From: Pseudomonas frederiksbergensis
Lineage (GTDB): Bacteria > Pseudomonadota > Gammaproteobacteria > Pseudomonadales > Pseudomonadaceae
Direction of reading: 5' to 3'
Assembly (NCBI RefSeq): GCF_003732665.1
Contig: NZ_MOBP01000024.1
Span: 1-62,644 of the forward strand
DNA length: 62,644 bases
Positions 25,819 to 34,733 of this stretch are shown in pieces. The notes under the pieces are model-generated. The model was not told the origin of the DNA. It was given only the letters and a program-made list of their open reading frames with translations, and made no database searches. Made by a program: the position numbers and the translations under genes. Position 1 is the stretch's first letter; the number at the start of each line of letters is the position of its first letter.

Positions 25819-27114
25819 TTAGCCCTGAACAGGAACCCCTTTGAGGTAAGCCGCAGGCTCCGCCCCGAGGTTGTTCAGCAGACGCTCGCTGTACCAATCC
25901 ACAAAATTCACCACGCCAAACTCATAGGTCTTGGAGTAAGGCCCTGGCTGGTAAGCGGTGGAGTTGATCCCGCGCTGGTTTTCTTCCGCCAGGCGACGAT
26001 CCTGGTCGTTGGTCGCATCCCAGACCTGGCGCATGCGGTCCACGTCGTAGTCCACGCCTTCAACCGCGTCCTTGTGCACGATCCACTTGGTGGTGACCAT
26101 GGTTTCCTGAGCACTGATCGGCCACACCGTGAAGACGATGATGTGATCGCCCATGCAGTGGTTCCACGAGTGCGGCAGGTGCAGGATGCGCATCGAACCG
26201 AGGTCCGGGTTCTTGATCCGGCCCATGAGTTTGGCGCAGCCCTGTTTGCCATCGAGGGTCATCGACACGGTGCCTTTGAGCAGCGGCATGCGCACGATAC
26301 GGTTACGCAGGCCGAAACTGGCGTGAGCGTAAGGAATCTTCTCGGCTTCCCAGGCAGCGGCGGACGCGGCGACGTGGTCCTTGAACGCCTGGTCGGCGCG
26401 CGGGTCGGTGACGTCGTCCCATTCCAGCAGGGTTTTCAGCAGTTCCGGATGCGACGCGTTGCAGTGGTAGCACTCGCGGTTGTTTTCCAGCACCAGTTTC
26501 CAGTTGGCCTTTTCGAACAAGGTGGTCTGGATCGCCACCTTGGTGTTCTCCATGTCGTACGGTTCCATGTAATGGTTCAGCGTCGACAGGAAGTCATCAA
26601 TCGCCGGCGGGTTCTCCGACAGGCTGATGAAAATGTAGCCGCCCGCGGTTTTCACGTTCACAGGCTTGAGGCCGTACTGCTTCATGTCGAAGTCGGCGCC
26701 CATTTCGGTGCCGGCGAACAGCAGGCGACCGTCCAGTTCGTAGGTCCACTGGTGGTAATGGCAAACCAGCTTGGCGACCTTGCCTTTTTCGCTGGTGCAC
26801 AAGCGCGAACCACGGTGACGGCAGACGTTGTGGAACGCATGCACCACGCCTTCGGCGCCGCGAATCACGATGATCGGGTTCTTGCCGACTTGCAGGGTCA
26901 GGTAGTTGCCCTTGGTCGGGATTTCGCAGGTCATGCCGGCGATCAACCACTCTTTCTGGAAGATCTCCTGCATATCGATATCAAACAGCCGCTCGTCAGA
27001 GTAAAACGGCTGCGGCAGCGAGTAAGTACGCTCGCGCTCTTGCAGCATCTGCGCGGTGGCCTTGCGTGCGGGTTCCAGCGGATCGCCCAGGCTGATTTTT
27101 GCGGTGACGTCCAT
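25819..27114 (-). CDS. gbcA: Glycine betaine demethylase, Rieske oxygenase subunit
   Basis: This 431-aa ring-hydroxylating-type Rieske oxygenase converts glycine betaine to dimethylglycine and formaldehyde. Its Rieske cluster ligands are C98-x-H100 and C118-x2-H121; the mononuclear iron ligands lie in ECYHCNASHPE (H217, H222). The ATG at 27114 (MDVTAKISLG) has AGGA at 8-nt spacing and gives the family length; a TTG five codons upstream is not preferred. It is divergent from its reductase gbcB, with a 284-bp shared control region. Confidence 0.95.
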   Translation of the reverse strand: MDVTAKISLGDPLEPARKATAQMLQERERTYSLPQPFYSDERLFDIDMQEIFQKEWLIAGMTCEIPTKGNYLTLQVGKNPIIVIRGAEGVVHAFHNVCRHRGSRLCTSEKGKVAKLVCHYHQWTYELDGRLLFAGTEMGADFDMKQYGLKPVNVKTAGGYIFISLSENPPAIDDFLSTLNHYMEPYDMENTKVAIQTTLFEKANWKLVLENNRECYHCNASHPELLKTLLEWDDVTDPRADQAFKDHVAASAAAWEAEKIPYAHASFGLRNRIVRMPLLKGTVSMTLDGKQGCAKLMGRIKNPDLGSMRILHLPHSWNHCMGDHIIVFTVWPISAQETMVTTKWIVHKDAVEGVDYDVDRMRQVWDATNDQDRRLAEENQRGINSTAYQPGPYSKTYEFGVVNFVDWYSERLLNNLGAEPAAYLKGVPVQG

Positions 27115-27297
27115 CGATTTGATCCTCAAGGCCTTTCTGTGAGGCCGGCGAAAAGTGGCTAATCAGGTTTGCTACGCAAGGTGTAAAGAATCTGTCTTTG
27201 TGTGAAGCGAGTGTGGGGCCGCCGCACACCAGAACCTTATCCATGGGCGACATGGCCCAATCTGTTCCCGACGCGCAACCCCCGGTAGTTGCGGGCT

Positions 27298-27324
27298 GGT
27301 CGCGATAAGTATGTGAATGTCGCA
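27298..27324. promoter_or_regulatory. Candidate GbdR site between gbcA and gbcB
   Basis: GGTCGCG (27298-27304) and TGTCGCA (27318-27324) form a direct repeat 20 bp apart, extended by GATA(A)GTA-like bases in both halves. It lies ~75 bp before gbcB and ~185 bp from gbcA. GbdR is the known activator of gbcA and gbcB in P. aeruginosa; the site assignment rests on repeat symmetry and similarity to the dgc site. Confidence 0.45.
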
Positions 27325-27398
27325 GATAGGTAAATGGGTGGCTCGCGCTATACGCAGAATCGCCAACATAAGGCCGAGCATCGGCGGTGGAGAACAGC

Positions 27399-28499
27399 AT
27401 GTCCAACAGCTTCCTGAATCCGGTAACTACCCAGACCTGGGCCAATGGTCGACACACCGTCCGTTGCGTCAAAGTCATCCAGGAAACCTGGGACGTGCGC
27501 ACCTTCTGCTTTATGGCCGATCAGCCGATCCTGTTCTTCTTCAAGCCCGGGCAGTTCGTGACCCTGGAGCTGGAAATCGACGGCGTGCCGATCATGCGCT
27601 CCTACACCATTTCCAGCTCGCCGTCGGTGCCGTACAGCTTTTCGGTGACCATCAAGCGCGTACCGGGGGGCAAAGTCTCCAACTGGTTGCACGACACCCT
27701 GCACGAGGGCCAGGAGCTGGCGGTGCACGGGCCGGTCGGGCTGTTCAACGCCATGGACTTCACCGCGCCGAAGGTGTTGTACCTCAGCGGCGGCGTCGGT
27801 ATCACGCCGGTCATGTCGATGGCGCGCTGGTTCTACGACACCAACGGCAACGTCGACATGGTGTTTATCCACAGCGCCCGCTCACCCAAAGACATCATTT
27901 ACCACCGCGAGCTGGAACACATGGCTTCGCGGATCGACAACTTCAGCCTGCACCTGATCTGCGAGAAGCATGGTCTGGGCGAGCCATGGGCCGGTTATCG
28001 CGGTTACCTGAACCACAAGATGCTCGAACTGATGGCCCCGGACTTCATGGAGCGCGAGGTGTTCTGCTGCGGACCGACGCCGTACATGAACGCGGTCAAG
28101 CGCATGCTCGAGACGGTGGGCTTCGACATGAGCCGTTATCACGAGGAATCCTTCGGCGCCACGCCACCGGAAGCCCGGGCCGACGCGGTGGAACAGGCGG
28201 AAATCGCCGCCGACGCACCAGAAGTCGATGTGGCGGACCTGCATCAAGTCGAATTTATCTCGTCCGGCAAGAGCATTCGTGTTGCCCCGGGTGAAACCGT
28301 GCATGCGGCAGCGGCCAAGCTTGGCCTGCTGATTCCGAAGGCCTGCGGGATGGGGATCTGCGGCACGTGCAAGGTGATGAAGCTGGGGGGCGAGGTCGAG
28401 ATGGACCACAACGGCGGGATCACCGAGGAAGACGAGGCCGAAGGATTCATCCTGTCGTGCTGCAGCGTGCCGAAGGGGGATGTGCGGATCGATTTCTGA
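27399..28499 (+). CDS. gbcB: Glycine betaine demethylase, flavin/ferredoxin reductase subunit
   Basis: This 366-aa reductase feeds electrons from NAD(P)H to GbcA. It has an N-terminal FAD-binding domain (MRSYTISSSPS, about 65-75), an NAD-binding domain (YLSGGVGITPVMSMARW; CCGPTPYMNAVKRML) and a C-terminal plant-type 2Fe-2S ferredoxin (CGMGICGTCK ... CC near the end). Start chosen at MSNSFLNPVT with GGTGGAG upstream. Confidence 0.94.
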   Translation: MSNSFLNPVTTQTWANGRHTVRCVKVIQETWDVRTFCFMADQPILFFFKPGQFVTLELEIDGVPIMRSYTISSSPSVPYSFSVTIKRVPGGKVSNWLHDTLHEGQELAVHGPVGLFNAMDFTAPKVLYLSGGVGITPVMSMARWFYDTNGNVDMVFIHSARSPKDIIYHRELEHMASRIDNFSLHLICEKHGLGEPWAGYRGYLNHKMLELMAPDFMEREVFCCGPTPYMNAVKRMLETVGFDMSRYHEESFGATPPEARADAVEQAEIAADAPEVDVADLHQVEFISSGKSIRVAPGETVHAAAAKLGLLIPKACGMGICGTCKVMKLGGEVEMDHNGGITEEDEAEGFILSCCSVPKGDVRIDF

Positions 28500-28516
28500 T
28501 GCTCGCGCAATAACCT

Positions 28517-28610
28517 TGTAGGAGCTGTCGAGTGAAACGAGGCTGCGATCTTTTGATCTTGTTTTTAGGATCAAGATCAAAAGATCGCAGCCTCCGGCAG
28601 CTCCTACAGG
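28517..28610. repeat. Long REP-type hairpin after gbcB
   Basis: A third REP class: GTAGGAGCTG...GAGGCTGCGATCTTTTGATCTT is followed by its inverse AAGATCAAAAGATCGCAGCC...CAGCTCCTAC. It sits between the convergent gbcB and SDR genes and may help end both transcripts. Confidence 0.88.
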
Positions 28611-28619
28611 GTTCGTTTT

Positions 28620-29444
28620 TCAGTCGACAAACAGGTCCGGCATCAGTTTGTCGGTGGAGTCCGGTTCAAAGCGATAACCCTCGAAATCCGTCACCCCGTT
28701 TTCCCGCAAAACCTCCTCATCAATTAGCAACCGTCCGGTAATGCTGCGATCCGTACTGTCCAGAATGATGTGCGCGGCATCCGACATGATCGCCGGCGTT
28801 CGTGCATGTTTGAAGGACTCCCGCGAGCCGAGCTGAAATTCGATCGCGGCGGTGGCGATCATGGTTTGCGGCCACAGTGAGTTGACGCTGATGCCGTATT
28901 TGGCAAATTCCTCGCTCATGCCCAGGGTCAGCATGCTCATGCCGTACTTGGTCACGGTGTAGGGGCTGTATTGCGCGAACCATTTGGTCGCCAGGTTCAG
29001 CGGCGGCGACAGGTTGAGGATGTGGCCCATGGATTTTTTCAGATAGGGCAGGGCTGCCTGGCTGCACAGCAACACGGCGCGGGTGTTGATCTGGTGCATC
29101 AGGTCGAAACGCTTGAGCTCGATGTGCTGCACCCCGGTGAGTTTGATCGCCCCGGCGTTGTTGACCAGCGCATCAATTCCGCCGAAATGCTCATTGGCCT
29201 GGGCCAGCGCCTCACGCACCGCGACTTCATCGCGCACATCCACCTGCAACGCCAACGCCTTGCCACCCGCCGCCTCAACTTCCCCGGCCACACTGAAAAT
29301 CGTGCCCGGCAACTTGGCATGCGCCTCGGCACTTTTGGCCGCAATCACAATATTGGCCCCATCCCGCGCAGCCCGCAGCGCGATCTCACGCCCGATGCCA
29401 CGACTGGCGCCAGTGATGAACAGGGTTTTGCCTTGTAGGGACAT
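28620..29444 (-). CDS. Short-chain dehydrogenase/reductase (HSDL2-like)
   Basis: This 274-aa SDR begins at MSLQGKTLFITGASRGIGRE. The cofactor motif TGASRGIG is at about residues 10-17, NNAG near 95, and the catalytic YTVTK near 159-163 with a preceding Ser (LNLSPP). The C-terminal part resembles the hydroxysteroid-dehydrogenase-like 2 group. The substrate is unknown. It lies beyond a REP hairpin from gbcB and is not obviously tied to betaine metabolism. Confidence 0.82.
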   Translation of the reverse strand: MSLQGKTLFITGASRGIGREIALRAARDGANIVIAAKSAEAHAKLPGTIFSVAGEVEAAGGKALALQVDVRDEVAVREALAQANEHFGGIDALVNNAGAIKLTGVQHIELKRFDLMHQINTRAVLLCSQAALPYLKKSMGHILNLSPPLNLATKWFAQYSPYTVTKYGMSMLTLGMSEEFAKYGISVNSLWPQTMIATAAIEFQLGSRESFKHARTPAIMSDAAHIILDSTDRSITGRLLIDEEVLRENGVTDFEGYRFEPDSTDKLMPDLFVD

Positions 29445-29568
29445 GCGTGCGCTCCTGATTATTATTGTCTGAGCGAATCGTAATGGCTCGCCAGTCAATG
29501 TAGACCAAGTCACTGTGGCCAGGAGGGCATGCCTTAAGGCGAGTCAGTCAAGACCTGAAACCCAATCC

Positions 29569-29661
29569 ATGTGGGAGCGGGCTTGCTCGCGAATGCGGTG
29601 TATCAGTCAACGCCAATGTTGAATGACACACCACATTCGCGAGCAAGCCCGCTCCCACAGG
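29569..29661. repeat. REPIN between the SDR gene and ltaE
   Basis: Inverted GGGAGCGGGCTTGCTCGCGAATGCGGTG and CACATTCGCGAGCAAGCCCGC cores with a ~35-bp linker. Confidence 0.92.
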
Positions 29662-29681
29662 GTTTCATTGCATGTCGGGGG

Positions 29682-30722
29682 TTAGCGGGACATGACTTCG
29701 CGGATGTCCGCTGCGAGTTCGCGCACGCGTTCTTCTTCGGTGTCCCAGGAGCACATGAAGCGGGCGCCGCCGTTGCCGATGAAGGTGTAGAAACGCCAGC
29801 CCTTGGCGGTCAGGGCGGCGATGGCCGGTTCGGAGAGTTGCAGGAACACGCCGTTGGCCTGTACCGGGAACATCAGTTCCACGCCCTGGATGTCGCTGAC
29901 CAGTTCCGCCAATAGCTGCGCGCAGTGGTTGGCGTGTTTGGCGTATTTGAGCCAGGCGTCGTTTTCCAGGATGCCGACCCACGGGGCCGAGAGGAAACGC
30001 ATCTTCGAGGCCAGTTGCCCGGCCTGTTTGCAGCGGTAGTCGAAGTCTTCGGCCAGTTTGTGGTTGAAGAACAGAATCGCCTCGCCCACCGCCATGCCGT
30101 TTTTCGTGCCGCCGAAGCACAACACATCAACGCCGGCCTTCCAGGTCAGGTCCGCCGGGGTGCAACCGAGGAACGCGCAGGCGTTGGAGAAGCGTGCGCC
30201 GTCCATGTGCAGGTTCAGGCCCAGTTCTTTGCAGGTGACGCTGATGGCACGGATTTCTTCCGGGGTGTAGACGCTGCCGACTTCAGTGGCTTGGGTCAGG
30301 GTCACCACGCGAGGTTTGGGGTAGTGGATGTCCTGGCGCTTGAGCGCGACTTCGCGGATCGATTCCGGGGTCAGCTTGCCGTTTTCGGTGCGTGCCACCA
30401 GCAATTTCGAGCCGTTGGAGAAAAATTCCGGGGCGCCGCATTCGTCGGTTTCGACGTGGGCGGTTTCCGAGCAGATCACGCTGTGGTAACTCTGGCACAG
30501 CGACGACAGGGCCAGGGAGTTGGCCGCGGTGCCGTTGAACGCGAAGAACACTTCGCAGTCGGTTTCAAACAACTTGCGGAAATCGTCGGACGCCCGTGCG
30601 GTCCATTCGTCGTCGCCATAGGCACGCTGGTGGCCGTGGTTGGCCTGTTCCATGGCTGCCCAGGCTTCAGGGCAGATACCGGAATAGTTGTCGCTGGCAA
30701 ATTGTTGGCTCTTATCGGTCAT
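29682..30722 (-). CDS. ltaE: Low-specificity L-threonine aldolase
   Basis: This 346-aa PLP fold-type I enzyme cleaves L-threonine (and other beta-hydroxy amino acids) to glycine plus an aldehyde. The Schiff-base lysine is K207 in CFGGTKNGM and the pyridine-nitrogen Asp is D174 (HMDGARF). P. aeruginosa has the equivalent gene (PA5413, named ltaA) at the same place, just before the glyA-sox cluster. Glycine is the shared metabolite. The start MTDKSQQFASDNYSG is at the family position. Confidence 0.93.
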   Translation of the reverse strand: MTDKSQQFASDNYSGICPEAWAAMEQANHGHQRAYGDDEWTARASDDFRKLFETDCEVFFAFNGTAANSLALSSLCQSYHSVICSETAHVETDECGAPEFFSNGSKLLVARTENGKLTPESIREVALKRQDIHYPKPRVVTLTQATEVGSVYTPEEIRAISVTCKELGLNLHMDGARFSNACAFLGCTPADLTWKAGVDVLCFGGTKNGMAVGEAILFFNHKLAEDFDYRCKQAGQLASKMRFLSAPWVGILENDAWLKYAKHANHCAQLLAELVSDIQGVELMFPVQANGVFLQLSEPAIAALTAKGWRFYTFIGNGGARFMCSWDTEEERVRELAADIREVMSR

Positions 30723-30853
30723 GGCCTGATTCCGTGTTCAAGGCCCTTATGGTGAAGGGACTTGTGGTCAATGATGGTGCGCACTTTACCGAAGATCGTC
30801 CGGGGAGCACACGCAGTGATGCTGTCAGAAATTTACACAGTTGACGGGCAATT

Positions 30854-31570
30854 ATGCACATGACGCCACGGGACGGCGCGCTGGATCTGCTCAAGTGGCT
30901 GGCGCTGCTGAGCATGGTGCTCGATCACCTGCGATATGTCGGTTACTCCGTCGATTTCCTGTATGTGCCGGGGCGGTTGGCGTTTCCCTGGTTCTGTCTG
31001 GCGATGGCGGCGAATCTGACGCGGGTACATACAGCCACAACAAGTGGTCAGTGGCGTTACCTGGGGTGGTTGATCGTCTTTAGTGCCATCAGTGAAATCC
31101 CCTATCGAATCTACATTCCTGATCCCGACACGTTGAACGTGATGCCCACGTTGGTGTTGGGGCTGCTGGTGGCGCGTGGCTGGCAGCAACCGACGCTGCA
31201 ATCACGACTGCTGGCCGTTGCTGCTGTTTTGCTCGCAGTGCTGTTCCCGGAGCGACTGATGTTCGGTTTCTTCGGCGTGTTGTTGCCGCTGGCGATGCTG
31301 CTGGTGATCCGCCGGCCCTGGTATTTCAGCCTGTTGCCGGGGCTGGTGTGCCTGGCGGCGAATCAGTGGGAGGTGTTGTTTGGCGCGGCGCGGATGGGTA
31401 ACGACGCGGCGATCTATGGCATCGCCGCTTGTCTGATCGCGCCATTACTGGGGCTGTTGCTGTTGCGACACGCCGGGCGCTTCAAGCCACCGCCAATGCG
31501 CCGCTGGGCGTATGCGCTCTATCCCGTGCATTTCCTGGCCCTGTTGGCCTTGCGCCAAATCATCGCCTGA
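30854..31570 (+). CDS. TraX-like integral membrane acyltransferase
   Basis: This 238-aa protein has about seven hydrophobic segments and the TraX family opening DLLKWLALLSMVLDHLRYVG (F-pilin N-acetylase family). TraX acetylates F-pilin, but many chromosomal homologues lie far from conjugation genes and their targets are unknown; no pilin or tra genes are nearby. The start may be M1 or M3 (MHMTPRDGALDLL). It lies between ltaE and glyA, as in P. aeruginosa. Confidence 0.78.
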   Translation: MHMTPRDGALDLLKWLALLSMVLDHLRYVGYSVDFLYVPGRLAFPWFCLAMAANLTRVHTATTSGQWRYLGWLIVFSAISEIPYRIYIPDPDTLNVMPTLVLGLLVARGWQQPTLQSRLLAVAAVLLAVLFPERLMFGFFGVLLPLAMLLVIRRPWYFSLLPGLVCLAANQWEVLFGAARMGNDAAIYGIAACLIAPLLGLLLLRHAGRFKPPPMRRWAYALYPVHFLALLALRQIIA

Positions 31571-31577
31571 CACATTC

Positions 31578-31671
31578 CCTGTGGGAGCGGGCTTGCTCGC
31601 GAATGCGCCGGGTCAGTCAACGCATGTGCCGAATGACAAACCGCATTCGCGAGCAAGCCCGCTCCCACAGG
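31578..31671. repeat. REPIN upstream of glyA
   Basis: Inverted cores with a GAATGCGCCGGGTCAGTCAACGC-type linker, 190 bp before the glyA start. Confidence 0.92.
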
Positions 31672-31861
31672 GGATCCTGGCCAGTTCGGGGGTAGTGTTC
31701 GGCCAGCCATTTTGGCCCATGTCGTAAACGCACCTTTGCGTGGCGTCCATAGGCATTTGACCTGTCTGCGCCGGTCATACCATCGCATCCAAAGGGCACT
31801 GCCGAAAGGTACGTGCCTCACCGAGACGAAAGGCGCACAAGCCGCCGCTGGGAGAGACGCG

Positions 31862-33115
<1,254 letters not shown>

Positions 33116-33138
33116 GCGCGGTTTTGGAGTAAATGACT

Positions 33139-34389
33139 ATGCAACGCTATTCCGGCTTCGGCCTCTTCAAACACTCCCTCAGCCATCACGAAAACTGGCA
33201 GAAAATGTGGCGCACGCCGACCCCTAAAAAGGTCTATGACGTGGTTATCGTCGGCGGTGGCGGGCATGGTCTCGCCACGGCTTACTACCTCGCCAAGGAA
33301 CACGGCATCACCAACGTGGCCGTGGTCGAGAAAGGCTGGCTGGGCGGCGGTAACACTGCGCGCAACACCACCATCGTTCGCTCCAACTACCTGTGGGACG
33401 AGTCGGCGCACCTGTACGAACACGCGATGAAACTGTGGGAAGGCCTGTCCCAGGACCTGAACTACAACGTGATGTTCTCCCAGCGCGGCGTTTACAACCT
33501 GTGCCATACCCTGCAAGACATTCGTGATTCCGAGCGTCGGGTCAGCGCCAACCGCCTCAACGGCGTGGACGGCGAACTGCTCGATGCCAAACAAGTGGCG
33601 GACGAGATCCCGTACCTCGACTGCTCGAAGAACACCCGCTACCCGGTGCTGGGCGCGACCGTCCAGCGTCGCGGCGGCGTGGCCCGTCACGATGCCGTGG
33701 CGTGGGGCTTTGCCCGTGCCGCTGACGCACTCGGCGTGGACTTGATCCAGCAGACCGAAGTGATCGGTTTCCGCAAGGAAAACGGCGTGTGCATCGGCGT
33801 TGAAACCAACAAGGGCTTTATCGGCGCCAAGCGCGTCGGTGTGGTCACTGCCGGTAACTCCGGGCACATGGCCAAGCTCGCCGGTTTCCGCCTGCCGATC
33901 GAATCCCACCCGCTGCAAGCGCTGGTGTCCGAGCCGATCAAACCGATTATCGACAGCGTGATCATGTCCAACGCCGTACACGGTTACATCAGCCAGTCCG
34001 ACAAGGGCGACCTGGTGATCGGCGCCGGTATCGACGGCTACAACGGCTACGGCCAGCGTGGTTCGTACCCGGTGATCGAACACACCATCCAGGCCATCGT
34101 CGAGATGTTCCCCGTGCTGTCCCGCGTGCGCATGAACCGGCAGTGGGGCGGCATCGTCGACACCACCCCGGATGCATGCCCGATCATCTCGAAAACTCCA
34201 GTGCCGAACATGTTCTTCAACTGCGGTTGGGGCACTGGTGGCTTCAAGGCCACACCTGGCTCGGGCAACGTATTTGCCGCGAGTCTGGCCAAGGGTGAAA
34301 TGCACCCGTTGGCCGCACCTTTCTCCATCGACCGTTTCCACAACGGTGCGTTGATCGATGAACACGGCGCTGCTGCGGTTGCCCACTAA
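33139..34389 (+). CDS. soxB: Sarcosine oxidase beta subunit
   Basis: This 416-aa FAD-containing catalytic subunit of heterotetrameric sarcosine oxidase oxidises sarcosine to glycine. The start MQRYSGFGLFKHS is chosen over an ATG two codons upstream because GGAG then sits at 9-nt spacing. The FAD motif VVIVGGGGHGLATAYYLAKE is at about 36-55. The covalent flavin site is near the N-terminal third (NTARNTTIVRSNY). It is followed by soxD after 14 bp. Confidence 0.96.
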   Translation: MQRYSGFGLFKHSLSHHENWQKMWRTPTPKKVYDVVIVGGGGHGLATAYYLAKEHGITNVAVVEKGWLGGGNTARNTTIVRSNYLWDESAHLYEHAMKLWEGLSQDLNYNVMFSQRGVYNLCHTLQDIRDSERRVSANRLNGVDGELLDAKQVADEIPYLDCSKNTRYPVLGATVQRRGGVARHDAVAWGFARAADALGVDLIQQTEVIGFRKENGVCIGVETNKGFIGAKRVGVVTAGNSGHMAKLAGFRLPIESHPLQALVSEPIKPIIDSVIMSNAVHGYISQSDKGDLVIGAGIDGYNGYGQRGSYPVIEHTIQAIVEMFPVLSRVRMNRQWGGIVDTTPDACPIISKTPVPNMFFNCGWGTGGFKATPGSGNVFAASLAKGEMHPLAAPFSIDRFHNGALIDEHGAAAVAH

Positions 34390-34403
34390 CAGGAGAAATC
34401 CCC

Positions 34404-34733
34404 ATGTTGCATATCTTCTGTCCTCACTGCGGCGAGCTGCGCTCCGAAGAGGAATTCCACGCATCCGGCCAGGCGCATATCCCGCGCCCTCTGGACCCTA
34501 ATGCCTGCACCGACGAGGAGTGGGGCGACTACATGTTCTTCCGCGATAACCCTCGCGGTCTGCACCATGAGTTGTGGATTCACGCCGCCGGTTGCCGTCA
34601 GTACTTCAACGCGACCCGTGACACCGTGACCTACGAGATTCTCGAAACCTACAAGATCGGCACCAAGCCCCAATTCACCGACAAGACCGATAGCCCGAAA
34701 GCGGCGAGCACGGCTCTGGGAGAGAAGGTATGA
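34404..34733 (+). CDS. soxD: Sarcosine oxidase delta subunit
   Basis: This 109-aa small zinc subunit of sarcosine oxidase has CPHCGELRSEEEFH at residues 6-19, with CxxC plus a His as zinc ligands and a later CRQYF Cys. The start follows AGGAGAAA. Its end overlaps the soxA start by ATGA. Confidence 0.95.
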   Translation: MLHIFCPHCGELRSEEEFHASGQAHIPRPLDPNACTDEEWGDYMFFRDNPRGLHHELWIHAAGCRQYFNATRDTVTYEILETYKIGTKPQFTDKTDSPKAASTALGEKV

